Shown here: positions 7,051 through 16,860 of the stretch, one piece after another | How the letters are laid out: each line of letters starts with the position of its first letter | Position numbering within the stretch: position 1 is the first letter of the stretch | Assembly: GCA_016177405.1 (NCBI GenBank) | Contig: JACOVG010000003.1 | Span: 1-32,049, forward strand | Length of the DNA stretch: 32,049 nt | Direction of reading: 5' to 3' | DNA from: Candidatus Omnitrophota bacterium | GTDB taxonomy: Bacteria > Omnitrophota > Gorgyraeia > 1-14-0-20-64-10 | The notes under the pieces: generated by a model | Database searches by the model: none | Told to the model about the DNA's origin: nothing | Seen by the model: only the letters and a program-made list of their open reading frames with translations | Translations under genes and position numbers: made by a program

Positions 7051-8307
7051 ATGGCGCTGATCGTTCAGAAATTCGGCGGATCCTCCGTCGCCAACCCCCA
7101 GCGGATCAAGGAGGTGGCCCAGCGGGTCGCCCGCGTCCGAAAGGCCGGGCACCAGGTGGTGGTGGTGGTTTCGGCCCTGGGGGACACCACCGACGAGCTG
7201 CTTCAGCTCGCCGCCGAGGTCTCCGGGAACCCCTCGGACCGGGAGATGGACATGCTTCTGGCCACCGGGGAGCAGGTCTCCTCGGCCCTGCTGGCGATGG
7301 CGATCCACGGCTTGAAGCTGAAGGCGATCTCTTTCACCGGGGCGCAGGTGGGAATCGTGACCGACCGCTCCCACACCGAGGCCAAGATCCGGAAGGTGAG
7401 CGCGCAGAAGATCAAGCAGGCCCTCTCCCGCGGGAACACCGTGATCGTGGCCGGTTTTCAGGGGATCACCGAAGACGGGGAGATCACCACCCTGGGGCGG
7501 GGCGGCTCGGACCTGACCGCCGTGGCCCTGGCCAAGGCGCTGGACGCCAGGATCTGCGAGATCTACACCGACGTGGAGGGGGTCTACACGGCCGACCCGA
7601 GGGTCGTTCCCAACGCGAGGAAGCTTCCGGCGATAAGCTACGACGAGATGCTGGAGATGGCTTCCCTGGGGGCCCAGGTGATGCAGGCCCGCTCCATGGA
7701 GATGGCCAAGAAGCACGAGGTTCGGCTTCACATCCGCTCGAGTTTCTCCCGTCGGACGGGTACAATCATCTCGAAGGAGGTCAAGGCGATGGAAGATGTG
7801 GTGGTTTCAGGGGTGACCGTGCAGAAGGACGAGGCCAAGGTGACGATCTGCGATGTGCCGGACCGCCCCGGGATCGCGGCGACCATCTTCACCCGGATCT
7901 CGGATTCGCGCGTCAACGTGGACATGATCGTGCAGAACGTCAGCCGCACCGGCTACACCGACGTCTCCTTCACCGTGGCGCGGCCGGATTTGAAAAGGGT
8001 TCTGCGGGCGGCCCGGCGGGTGGCCTCCGAGGTGAAGGCCGGCCGGGTGACCCACGACGACGGGGTGGCCAAGGTCTCGGTGGTGGGCCTGGGGATGCGC
8101 TCCCACTCGGGGATCGCGGCCAAGATGTTCCAGGCGATGGCGAAGGAGTCGATCAACATCGAGATGATCTCCACCTCCGAGATCAAGATCTCCTGCGTCA
8201 TCCGCAAGGACCAGGCGGTCCGCGCGGTCAAGGCGATCCACGACGCCTTCGGGCTGGACAAGCTGGGCGTCAAGCCGATCACCGAGAAGGCGGCCAAGAG
8301 AAAATAA
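7051..8307 (+). CDS. lysC: Aspartate kinase
   Basis: VQKFGGSSVANPQRI, TTLGRGGSDLTAVALAKAL, YTDVEGVYTADPR, tandem ACT domains. Confidence 0.97.
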   Translation: MALIVQKFGGSSVANPQRIKEVAQRVARVRKAGHQVVVVVSALGDTTDELLQLAAEVSGNPSDREMDMLLATGEQVSSALLAMAIHGLKLKAISFTGAQVGIVTDRSHTEAKIRKVSAQKIKQALSRGNTVIVAGFQGITEDGEITTLGRGGSDLTAVALAKALDARICEIYTDVEGVYTADPRVVPNARKLPAISYDEMLEMASLGAQVMQARSMEMAKKHEVRLHIRSSFSRRTGTIISKEVKAMEDVVVSGVTVQKDEAKVTICDVPDRPGIAATIFTRISDSRVNVDMIVQNVSRTGYTDVSFTVARPDLKRVLRAARRVASEVKAGRVTHDDGVAKVSVVGLGMRSHSGIAAKMFQAMAKESINIEMISTSEIKISCVIRKDQAVRAVKAIHDAFGLDKLGVKPITEKAAKRK

Positions 8308-9881
8308 TGCCGGAACCCAGCGTGGTTTTATACGACACCACCCTGCGCGACGGGGCGCAGACCGAGGGGATCTCCCTCTCGGTGGCGGACAAGCTGCGGG
8401 TGACGGCCAAGCTGGACGAGCTGGGCATTCCCTACATCGAGGGGGGCTGGCCCGCCTCTTCCCCCAAGGAGATGGAGTTTTTCCGCAAGGCCGGCAAGCT
8501 CAAGCTCAAACGGGCGGTTCTCACCGCCTTCGGTTCCACCCGCCGGGCCGATACCCCGGTGGGGAAGGACCCGCAGGTGAAGAGTTTGCTCGCTTCGGGC
8601 ACCCGGGTGGTGACGATCTTCGGCAAGAGCTGGGACCTGCACGTCCGGGATGCCCTGCGCGCGACGCTGGAGGAGAACCTCCGGATGATCGCCGAGACCG
8701 TCGCCTTCCTGAAGAAGCATGGCCGGACCGTCTTCTACGACGCCGAGCACTTCTTCGACGGCTTCAGGGAGAACCCGGAGTACGCCCTGAAGACCCTTCA
8801 GGCGGCGGTGGACTCCGGCGCCGGCACGATCATCCTTTGCGACACCAACGGCGGCTCCCTGCCCAGCCGCCTCCGCCAGGTGATCGACGAAGTGAAAGGC
8901 CGGGTCACCGTTCCGCTGGGGATCCACTGCCACAACGACATGGACCTGGCGGTGGCCAATTCGATCGCCGCGGTGCAGGCGGGCGTCACCCAGGTGCAGG
9001 GCACGGTGAACGGCTATGGAGAGCGCTGCGGCAACGCCAACCTCTGCTCGATCCTCTCGATCCTCCAGCTCAAGATGGGATACCCCTGCGTGGCGCCGGA
9101 GCGCCTTAAAACCCTCACCGAGGTCTCTCATTACGTGGCCGAGGTCTGCAACATGCACCCGGACGACCATCAGCCCTTCGTGGGGAATTCCGCCTTCGCC
9201 CACAAGGGGGGCGTGCACATCAACGCGGTGATGAAGAACCCCAAGACCTACGAGCACGCCGATCCGGCCGTCCTGGGCAACCGCCGACGCCTGCTGGTTT
9301 CGGAGCTGGGGGGCAAGTCCACCGTCCTGCACCGGGCGGCCGCCCTGCGGCTGGATGCCGGCGGCGACGCCGCCAAGGCCAAGCGGTTCGCCAGGATGAT
9401 CCAGGTCCTGGAGTCCAAGGGCTACCACTTCGAGGCGGCCGAGGGGTCGCTGGAGGTCCTGATGCGCCGGGCCTACAAGCGCTTCAAGCGTTTCTTCGAC
9501 CTGGAGGGCTTCCGGGTGGTGGTGGAAAGGACCCCCGAGGGCCGGCTGACCTCCGAGGCGACGATCAAGCTGAAGGTGGGCGGCGTGACCGAGCACACCG
9601 CCGCCGAAGGAGACGGCCCGATCCACGCGCTGGACCGCGCCCTCCGGAAGGCCCTGGTCTCGTTTTATCCCTCGTTGAGCCGGATGCACCTGGTGGACTT
9701 CAAGGTGCGCGTTTTGGAAAGCCAGGTCGGCACCGCCGCCAAGGTGCGCGTCTTGATCCAGTCGCAGGACACCCAAGAATCCTGGTGGACCGTGGGGGTG
9801 AGCGAGAACATCATCGAAGCCAGCTGGCAGGCCCTCGTGGATTCCATCGAATTTAAGCTTCTCAAAGACCGGAAGGCTTGA
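8307..9881 (+). CDS. cimA: Citramalate synthase
   Basis: VVLYDTTLRDGAQTEGISLSVADKLRV, GIHCHNDMDLAVANS, GTVNGYGERCGNANL; C-terminal LeuA-dimer-type regulatory domain; length 524 aa. Confidence 0.93.
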   Translation: MPEPSVVLYDTTLRDGAQTEGISLSVADKLRVTAKLDELGIPYIEGGWPASSPKEMEFFRKAGKLKLKRAVLTAFGSTRRADTPVGKDPQVKSLLASGTRVVTIFGKSWDLHVRDALRATLEENLRMIAETVAFLKKHGRTVFYDAEHFFDGFRENPEYALKTLQAAVDSGAGTIILCDTNGGSLPSRLRQVIDEVKGRVTVPLGIHCHNDMDLAVANSIAAVQAGVTQVQGTVNGYGERCGNANLCSILSILQLKMGYPCVAPERLKTLTEVSHYVAEVCNMHPDDHQPFVGNSAFAHKGGVHINAVMKNPKTYEHADPAVLGNRRRLLVSELGGKSTVLHRAAALRLDAGGDAAKAKRFARMIQVLESKGYHFEAAEGSLEVLMRRAYKRFKRFFDLEGFRVVVERTPEGRLTSEATIKLKVGGVTEHTAAEGDGPIHALDRALRKALVSFYPSLSRMHLVDFKVRVLESQVGTAAKVRVLIQSQDTQESWWTVGVSENIIEASWQALVDSIEFKLLKDRKA

Positions 9882-12589
9882 GCTCCCCATCCGCCTATAA
9901 TCCCCATGAGGTGGAGGCCCGCTGGTACCGCCAGTGGGAAGCGGGCGGCTGCTTCAAACCGGATCCTTCCTCCTCCGGAAGCCCCTTCGCGATTGTTATC
10001 CCGCCGCCCAATGTGACCGGCATCCTGCACATGGGCCATGCCCTGAACAACACCCTCCAGGACATCGTGATCCGGTTCAAGAGGATGCAGGGGCATCGCG
10101 CCCTCTGGGTGCCCGGCACCGACCATGCCGGGATCGCCACCCAGAACGTCGTGGAGCGGCAGTTGGCCAAGGAGAAGACGACCCGCCACCAGCTCGGCCG
10201 CGAGGAGTTCGTCAAGCGGGTCTGGGCCTGGCGGCAGGAGTACGGCTCCACCATTGTCCAACAGCTTAGGCGGCTGGGCTCCTCCTGCGACTGGAGCCGG
10301 GAGCGCTTCACGATGGACGAGGGGCTCTCCCAGGCGGTGGAAACCGCCTTCCTGGAACTTTACCGGGCCGGCTTGATCTACCGCGGGTATTACCTCGTCA
10401 ACTGGTGCCCCCGCTGCCAGACGGCCCTTTCCGATGAAGAGGTCCAGCACGAGGAGATCCAGGGACATCTCTATCACATCCGCTACCCTTCCGCCGCCGG
10501 CGGGGAAGGGCTGGTCGTGGCCACGACCCGGCCCGAGACCCTCTTGGGCGACGTGGCGGTGGCCGTTCACCCGGAGGACGAGCGCTACCGATCCCTCGCG
10601 GGCAAGACCCTTCTTCTTCCCATTCTGAAGCGTCCCTTAAAGGTGATCGCCGATCCCGTCGTGGACCGGGCCTTTGGCACCGGCGCGGTCAAGGTGACCC
10701 CGGCCCATGACCCGGTGGACTTCCTCTTTGGACAGCGCCACGGCCTGGAGGCGATCCGGGTGATGAGCGCCGAAGGCCGGATGAACGAGCAGGCCGGCCC
10801 CTACGCCGGGATGGACCGCTTCGAATGCCGAGAGAAAATCCTGGAGGATCTGGCGGCCCAGGGGCTTCTGGTGAAAACCGAGCCCCACACCTCGGCGGTG
10901 GGCCATTGCTACCGCTGCAAGACGGTGGTGGAGCCGACCCTCTCACCGCAGTGGTTCGTCAAGATGGCTCCCTTAGCGAAGCTGGGGATCGAGGCGGTGG
11001 AAAAGGACGGCCTGCGTTTTGTGCCGGAGCGCTGGACCAAGGTTTACCTCGACTGGCTGGCCAACATCCGGGACTGGTGCATCTCCAGGCAGATCTGGTG
11101 GGGGCATCGGATACCGGCCTGGTACTGCCGGCATTGCTACCCGGCCTTCCTGGAAAAACAGGAGAGGGGCTCCCTCTCCGACAACCTGAAGATGGATGAG
11201 GCCCAGGCCGGCATCCATGTCGGGTCCAAGCCGGCGGCCTGCCGCCATTGCAAAGGAACCGACCTCGTCCAGGACGAGGATGTGCTGGACACCTGGTTCT
11301 CCTCGTGGCTGTGGCCCTTTTCCACCCTGGGCTGGCCGCGGGAGACCGAGGACCTGCGGACCTTCTATCCGACGTCGCTCCTCGTGACCGGGCAGGACAT
11401 CATCTTCTTCTGGGTGGCCCGGATGGTGATGGCCGGCAAGTTCTTCTTGAAGAAAATCCCCTTCCGGGAGGTTTACATCCACGGCATCATCCGGGTGGAG
11501 GGGGGCAAGAAGATGTCCAAGTCGCTGGGCAACATCATAGACCCCCTTCAGGTGATCGACCGGATGGGGACCGACGCCCTGCGCTTTTCCATCGCCCACA
11601 TGACTTCGGAGGGGCAGGACCTGTACCTGGCCGAGGACAAGTTCCTCCTGGGCCGCAACTTCGCCAACAAGCTCTGGAACGCCGCCCGGCTCATCCTCGA
11701 CTCGCCCAGTCTCCCGGTCTCCCAGTCTCCCATCCCGTTTAATCCTCGCTCTATGACCCTGGCCGACCGCTGGATTCTGAACCGTCTTCAGCGGGCCATC
11801 CAGGAAACAACCGACGCCTTAAACAGCTACCGCTTCAACGCCGCCAGCAGGATCCTTTACCAATTCCTCTGGCATGAGTTCTGCGACTGGTACCTGGAGA
11901 TCGCCAAGCTCCAGAAAGAGGGGGGAGATCCCTCCCTGGCCCAGCAAACCGGCTTCATCCAGAGAACCGTTCTGGAGGCGGTCCTGCGCCTGCTCCATCC
12001 CTTCATGCCCTTCATCACCGAGGAGATCTGGCAGAAGCTGCAGCCAGAAACCCTCATGAGAGCCCCTTGGCCGACTCCGAACCCTGCCTGGATAGACCCC
12101 GAGGCCGAGGAGCTGTTTGGCCGGTTGGATTTTCTGGTGACGGAGGTCCGGAACATCCGGGCCTTCTTCCGGGTTCCGGCAAAAGAGAAGGTGACCCTCC
12201 TGGTTCAGGGCCGGAAGGGAACCGCTCTCTTAAAGGAGCACGAGAATTGGCTCAAGCGCCTGGCCGGGATCGGTGAGCTGACCGCGGACGAGAAGCTGAA
12301 AAGGCCCAGCGGCTCGGCCGTTTCCCACCTTCCGGCGGCCGGCCCCTTCGATGCCTGGGACCTGGTGGTGCCGCTGGCCGGCCTGGTAAATCTTGACGTG
12401 GAGCGCAAGCGGATCGAAAAGGAGATCGAGGCGCTTCAGGTTCGGGCGAAGGCCAAGCGGTCCCGCCTGGCCGATTCCACCTTTCGCTCCAAGGCGCCGC
12501 CAGACGTCATCGCCGAGGAGGAGGAATCGCTCAAGGAGCTGGGCGCCCAGCTTGCCAAGTGGCAAGACAGCCTCAAACAAATTCAATGA
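9878..12589 (+). CDS. valS: Valyl-tRNA synthetase
   Basis: GILHMGHALNNTLQD (HIGH-type), KKMSKSLGNIIDP (KMSKS), anticodon-binding domain and C-terminal coiled coil. Confidence 0.97.
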   Translation: MSSPSAYNPHEVEARWYRQWEAGGCFKPDPSSSGSPFAIVIPPPNVTGILHMGHALNNTLQDIVIRFKRMQGHRALWVPGTDHAGIATQNVVERQLAKEKTTRHQLGREEFVKRVWAWRQEYGSTIVQQLRRLGSSCDWSRERFTMDEGLSQAVETAFLELYRAGLIYRGYYLVNWCPRCQTALSDEEVQHEEIQGHLYHIRYPSAAGGEGLVVATTRPETLLGDVAVAVHPEDERYRSLAGKTLLLPILKRPLKVIADPVVDRAFGTGAVKVTPAHDPVDFLFGQRHGLEAIRVMSAEGRMNEQAGPYAGMDRFECREKILEDLAAQGLLVKTEPHTSAVGHCYRCKTVVEPTLSPQWFVKMAPLAKLGIEAVEKDGLRFVPERWTKVYLDWLANIRDWCISRQIWWGHRIPAWYCRHCYPAFLEKQERGSLSDNLKMDEAQAGIHVGSKPAACRHCKGTDLVQDEDVLDTWFSSWLWPFSTLGWPRETEDLRTFYPTSLLVTGQDIIFFWVARMVMAGKFFLKKIPFREVYIHGIIRVEGGKKMSKSLGNIIDPLQVIDRMGTDALRFSIAHMTSEGQDLYLAEDKFLLGRNFANKLWNAARLILDSPSLPVSQSPIPFNPRSMTLADRWILNRLQRAIQETTDALNSYRFNAASRILYQFLWHEFCDWYLEIAKLQKEGGDPSLAQQTGFIQRTVLEAVLRLLHPFMPFITEEIWQKLQPETLMRAPWPTPNPAWIDPEAEELFGRLDFLVTEVRNIRAFFRVPAKEKVTLLVQGRKGTALLKEHENWLKRLAGIGELTADEKLKRPSGSAVSHLPAAGPFDAWDLVVPLAGLVNLDVERKRIEKEIEALQVRAKAKRSRLADSTFRSKAPPDVIAEEEESLKELGAQLAKWQDSLKQIQ
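11705..11736 (+). repeat. 8-bp imperfect tandem repeat CCCAGTCT inside valS
   Basis: cccagtct-cccggtct-cccagtct-cccatccc; encodes part of the low-complexity linker SPSLPVSQSPIP. Confidence 0.7.
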
Positions 12590-13467
12590 AGTTGGAAAAA
12601 AACGCGGTGTTGCCGCTGATTGTGGCGGCGCTGAAGGAGGACGTGGGGTCGAAGGACCTCACCACCGCGGCGCTCATCCCGCCGCAAAGGCAGGCGAAGG
12701 CGGAGCTGGTGGTCCGGGAAGATGGGGTGGTGGCCGGCTTGCCCGTGGCCGAGTGGACCTTCGCCCAAGTGGACCCGCGGATCCGCTTTCGGCCGACGGT
12801 GCAGGACGGGGATGCGGTCCATCCGGATAAGGTGGTTGTTTTCCTGGAGGGGCCGGCCCGAGGCATCCTGACGGCCGAGCGGGTGGCGCTGAACTTCGTC
12901 GGCCGGCTGTCTGGCATTGCCAGCTTGACCCGCCAATTTGTCGATAAGGTGAAGCCCCGCCAGGTGGAGATCCTCGACACCCGCAAGACCACTCCGGGCC
13001 TGCGCCTCCTGGAGAAATATGCCGCGGCCTGCGGCGGAGGCACGCCCCACCGGATGGGGCTCTTTGACCAGGTCCTGATCAAGGAGAATCACCTGCGGTT
13101 GGTCGAAAAGGGGCAGTCCCCTTCCGCCATAGAGCAGGCGATCGGCTTGGCCAGGCAGAAATCACCCAAGGGGATCACCGTGGAGATTGAGGTGACGAAC
13201 CTTAAGGAGTTTCGCCAGGCGCTGGCGGCGGGGCCGGAGATTATCCTGCTGGACAACATGAAACTCGTCGATATCGCGGAGGCGGTGAGGATCCGAAACG
13301 CCGTCGTACGTTCCAAGAAGGAGCCCAAGATCCTTTTGGAAATCTCCGGCGGGGTTACGTTGGAGAATGTGGGCCCGCTTGCCGCAACCGGAGTGGAGCG
13401 GATTTCCATCGGGGCCTTGACCCACTCCGCCCCTGCCTTGAACGTGGCCCTGGAGGTGGTGGGGTAG
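12586..13467 (+). CDS. nadC: Nicotinate-nucleotide pyrophosphorylase (carboxylating)
   Basis: EDVGSKDLTTAALIP, ILTAERVALNFVGRLSGIASLT, ILDTRKTTPGLRLLEKYAAACGGGTPHRMGLFDQVLIKENH, EISGGVTLENV; ATGA overlap with valS. Confidence 0.97.
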   Translation: MKLEKNAVLPLIVAALKEDVGSKDLTTAALIPPQRQAKAELVVREDGVVAGLPVAEWTFAQVDPRIRFRPTVQDGDAVHPDKVVVFLEGPARGILTAERVALNFVGRLSGIASLTRQFVDKVKPRQVEILDTRKTTPGLRLLEKYAAACGGGTPHRMGLFDQVLIKENHLRLVEKGQSPSAIEQAIGLARQKSPKGITVEIEVTNLKEFRQALAAGPEIILLDNMKLVDIAEAVRIRNAVVRSKKEPKILLEISGGVTLENVGPLAATGVERISIGALTHSAPALNVALEVVG

Positions 13468-13751
13468 TGGCTCAACTTCTCGTTTACCTGGTCAGCGTGG
13501 GGCTTGTGGTACTGGGGGCGCTGGGCTTCATCGCGGCCCTCTCCATCCCAGGCAAGGTCCGCTCCGTCCTGGCCTGCCTGGCGGCCTGCGTGCCAATCAC
13601 CATTGGGGTCTGGCTCTTCAGGTCGGCGGGGCTCAAACTCACCGACTTGAGCGGCCTCTTGAAATCCACCACCGCCGATTTCCAGAATCTCACCCGGGAC
13701 CTCAAAGAGACCCAATCTTTTCGCCGTCAGTTCAAAGATATTCTCAAGTGA
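13467..13751 (+). CDS. Small membrane protein, unknown function
   Basis: 94 aa with two hydrophobic segments; starts at the nadC stop codon. Confidence 0.6.
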   Translation: MAQLLVYLVSVGLVVLGALGFIAALSIPGKVRSVLACLAACVPITIGVWLFRSAGLKLTDLSGLLKSTTADFQNLTRDLKETQSFRRQFKDILK

Positions 13752-13805
13752 CATGAGGCCCAGGCTTGCGCGAGTGTTAACGAGCGTCAAGTCTGCCGGC
13801 CGAAT

Positions 13806-13866
13806 GTCATCCCGAGCGGAGCGAGGGATCTCATGAGATTTCTCGGCCTAAAGGCCTCGAAATGAC
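13806..13866. repeat. GTCAT...ATGAC palindromic intergenic repeat (REP-like)
   Basis: GTCATCCCGAGCGGAGCGAGGGATCTCATGAGATTTCTCGGCCTAAAGGCCTCGAAATGAC; nested palindromes ATCTCATGAGAT and GGCCT-AA-AGGCC. Confidence 0.85.
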
Positions 13867-13903
13867 GGTTAGTTAGACGGGTAAGTTCAAGCTCGTCAGC
13901 GAG

Positions 13904-15928
13904 ATGACGCCCAAGGGGGACCAGCCCCAGGCGATCAAGGCGCTGGTGGCGGGCCTGCGCGGGGGCAGGCGCTGGCAAACCCTGCTGGGGGCCACCGGCA
14001 CCGGAAAAACCTTCACCATGGCCCACGTGATCGAGCAGATCGGCAAGCCGACCCTCCTGATCTCCCACAACAAGACGCTGGCCGCCCAGCTTTACAGCGA
14101 GCTGAAGTCCTTCTTTCCTGAAAACGCCGTGGAGTATTTCGTGAGCTACTACGACTACTACCAACCGGAGGCCTACATCCCCCAGACCGACACCTACATC
14201 GAGAAGGACGCCTCGATCAACGACCGGCTGGACCGCCTGCGCCTTTCGGCCACGACCAGTCTCATGTCCCGCGAGGATGTGGTGATTGTGGCGAGCGTCT
14301 CCTCGATCTACAACCTGGGCGACCCGCAGGACTACAAGGAGCTTCTCCTTTTCCTTGAGAAGGGCCAGGAGATCCAGCGGCGGGAGCTTCTTTCCCGGCT
14401 GGTGGGTCTCTTGTACGAGCGCAACGACGTGGATTTCACCCGGGGGCGCTTCCGGGTGCGGGGGGAGACGGTGGAGATCTTTCCCTCCTACGAGGAGAAG
14501 GCGGTGCGCCTTCAGATGTTCGGCGACCGGATCGAGAAGATCTCCATCGTGGACCCGGTGACCGGCGGCCCCCTTCAGGAGCTGGACCGCCTGGCCCTTT
14601 ACCCGGCCAAGCATTTCATCACCACGGCCGAGCGGATCGAGAAGGGGCTGGCCGCCATCGAGCATGAGCTGGAGGAACGCCTGAAGGAGCTCAAGGAGCA
14701 GGGCAAGCTTCTGGAGGCCCAGCGCCTTGAAAGCCGGACCCGCTACGACATGGAGATGATGAAGGAGCTGGGCTTCTGCCATGGGATCGAGAATTACTCC
14801 CGGGCTCTTTCCGGCAGGCCGGCAGGCTCCCGGCCCTGGTGCCTCCTGGATTATTTTCCCAAGGGGTTCCTCACCATCCTGGACGAATCCCACGTGACCG
14901 TTCCCCAGGTGGGGGGGATGTACGAGGGGGACCGGGCCCGGAAGAGGGTGCTGGTGGATTTCGGCTTCCGGCTCCCCTCGTGCCTGGATAACCGGCCGCT
15001 CAAGTTCAAAGAGTTTGAGACGATCGCGGGGCAGACGATCTTTGTCTCGGCCACCCCCGGCCCTTACGAGCTTGCGGCCGCCGGCGGACAGGTGGTGGAG
15101 CAGGTGATCCGCCCCACCGGCCTGGTGGACCCGGAGATGGAGGTCAAGCCGATCGGGGGCCAGGTGGACGATCTGATCCACGAGGTGCGGGAGCGGGCGG
15201 CAGTCAAGGAAAGATCCCTGGTGACCACCCTGACCAAACGGATGGCGGAGGATCTTTCCACGTATCTCAAGGAGGCCGGATTGAGAGTGACCTACCTCCA
15301 TTCCGACCTGGACGCCTTCGAGCGGGTGGCGGTCTTAAGGAATTTGCGCCTGGGCAATTTCGACTGCGTCGTTGGGGTGAACCTCTTAAGGGAAGGGTTG
15401 GATCTGCCGGAGGTTTCGCTGGTGTGCGTGCTGGATGCCGACCAAGAGGGTTTCCTACGCTCGCCGACCTCGCTCATCCAGGTGGCGGGCCGGGCGGCGC
15501 GCCACCTCCACGGCAGGGTGATTCTCTACGGGGACAAGGTGACCGGCGCGATGAGGCAGGCGATGGCGGAGACCGCCAGGCGCCGGAAGATTCAACTGGC
15601 GTATAATAAGGAGCACGGCATCACCCCGCGCTCGGTGGAGAAGGCGATCCGGGAAGGAATCGAGGAGGCCGCCCAAGAGGAAGCGCGGGAGGTGGTGGCC
15701 GAAGCCGCCGGCTTCAACCAAGACGCCTTTGACTTGGAGCAGGTGGCGGCCGAGCTCACGCAGGAGATGACGCTGGCCGCGCGGAATCTTCAGTTCGAGC
15801 AGGCGGCGGCCTTCCGAGACCAGATCGCCGAGCTTCGCGAAAAAGGGGTGTCTGCGCTGTCCGGGGCAGGGCCCAAACCGGAGAGAAGGACTTCACGCCG
15901 ATGGAAACGGAAATCCTCAACACCCTGA
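13904..15928 (+). CDS. uvrB: Excinuclease ABC subunit B (true start may lie upstream)
   Basis: [53 protein letters not shown]-terminal UVR motif. In-frame upstream codons give TGKFKLVSE. Confidence 0.97.
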   Translation: MTPKGDQPQAIKALVAGLRGGRRWQTLLGATGTGKTFTMAHVIEQIGKPTLLISHNKTLAAQLYSELKSFFPENAVEYFVSYYDYYQPEAYIPQTDTYIEKDASINDRLDRLRLSATTSLMSREDVVIVASVSSIYNLGDPQDYKELLLFLEKGQEIQRRELLSRLVGLLYERNDVDFTRGRFRVRGETVEIFPSYEEKAVRLQMFGDRIEKISIVDPVTGGPLQELDRLALYPAKHFITTAERIEKGLAAIEHELEERLKELKEQGKLLEAQRLESRTRYDMEMMKELGFCHGIENYSRALSGRPAGSRPWCLLDYFPKGFLTILDESHVTVPQVGGMYEGDRARKRVLVDFGFRLPSCLDNRPLKFKEFETIAGQTIFVSATPGPYELAAAGGQVVEQVIRPTGLVDPEMEVKPIGGQVDDLIHEVRERAAVKERSLVTTLTKRMAEDLSTYLKEAGLRVTYLHSDLDAFERVAVLRNLRLGNFDCVVGVNLLREGLDLPEVSLVCVLDADQEGFLRSPTSLIQVAGRAARHLHGRVILYGDKVTGAMRQAMAETARRRKIQLAYNKEHGITPRSVEKAIREGIEEAAQEEAREVVAEAAGFNQDAFDLEQVAAELTQEMTLAARNLQFEQAAAFRDQIAELREKGVSALSGAGPKPERRTSRRWKRKSSTP

Positions 15929-16860
15929 AATCCAGAAGGGGAGAGCATGTCTCCGGCGAGGATCTAAGCCGGATGCTGGGCGTTTCCAGGACGGCCGTCT
16001 GGAAGGACATCCAGCGTCTGAAGACCGAGGGCTACCAGATCCTCTCCCGGCCCCACAGCGGCTATCAATTGGTGGGGATCCCGGACCGGTTGACCGCCCA
16101 GGAGCTTTCGTGGAACCTCCACGTCAAGAGGATCGGCAAGCGCCTCCACGCCTACGGCATCACCGATTCCACCATGGAGATCGCCCATCGCCTGGCCGGC
16201 GGCGGTGAGCCGGAGGGGTCGGTGGTGGCGGCCGAGGGGCAGTCGAAGGGCAGGGGGCGGCTCGGCCGAAGCTGGGTTTCTCCGAAGGGCAAGGGGATCT
16301 ACCTCTCGGTGATTCTCCGGCCTTCCCTTCAGCTGTCCCAGGTTTCCCTGGTGACCTTGCTGGCGGCGGTCGCCCTGGCCCAGAGCGTCCAGGCGGAAAC
16401 CGGCCTGACGCCGGAGATCAAGTGGCCCAACGACCTCATGATCCGCGGCCGCAAGGCCGGCGGCATCCTGACCGAGCTGAACGCGGAGCTTAACCAGGTT
16501 CATTACCTGGTGGTGGGAATCGGCATCAACGTAAACACCCCGAGATCGGCCCTGCCGGCCCACGCGACCTCTCTGGCCGAGGAGATGGATGGCCCCTGCG
16601 ACCGGCTTGCCTTGGCCCGCTCCCTGCTGGTCCATCTGGATCGCCTTTACGATAAGTTCCTTAAGGGAGATACCGGCGAGATGCTGGAGGCCTGGCGCGG
16701 ATTTGCCGGTTTTCTGGGAAAGAGGATCCGCGTGGCGGCCCAAGGCAGGGTGGTGGACGGCCAGGCGGTGGATGTGGACGCCACCGGTGCCCTTCTGGTT
16801 CGGACCGACACCGGCATCGTCGAGGCGGTTTCCGCCGGTGAAGTGCTGGTGGTGCGATGA
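15901..16860 (+). CDS. birA: Bifunctional biotin-protein ligase / biotin operon repressor
   Basis: N-terminal HTH (GEDLSRMLGVSRTAVWKDIQRL), GRGRLGRSWVSPKGKGIYLSVILRP, EIKWPNDLMIRGRKAGGIL; overlaps the uvrB 3' end by 28 bp. Confidence 0.95.
   Translation: METEILNTLKSRRGEHVSGEDLSRMLGVSRTAVWKDIQRLKTEGYQILSRPHSGYQLVGIPDRLTAQELSWNLHVKRIGKRLHAYGITDSTMEIAHRLAGGGEPEGSVVAAEGQSKGRGRLGRSWVSPKGKGIYLSVILRPSLQLSQVSLVTLLAAVALAQSVQAETGLTPEIKWPNDLMIRGRKAGGILTELNAELNQVHYLVVGIGINVNTPRSALPAHATSLAEEMDGPCDRLALARSLLVHLDRLYDKFLKGDTGEMLEAWRGFAGFLGKRIRVAAQGRVVDGQAVDVDATGALLVRTDTGIVEAVSAGEVLVVR

Noticed and set aside
6313-7731. 472-aa minus-strand ORF
   Set aside because: Antisense to the phosphoglycerate mutase-like gene and lysC; composition (His/Gly/Leu/Asp rich) is typical of shadow ORFs in GC-rich genes; no recognisable family.
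8328-9890. 520-aa minus-strand ORF
   Set aside because: Antisense shadow of cimA with the same biased composition.
13787-15301. 504-aa minus-strand ORF
   Set aside because: Antisense shadow of uvrB.
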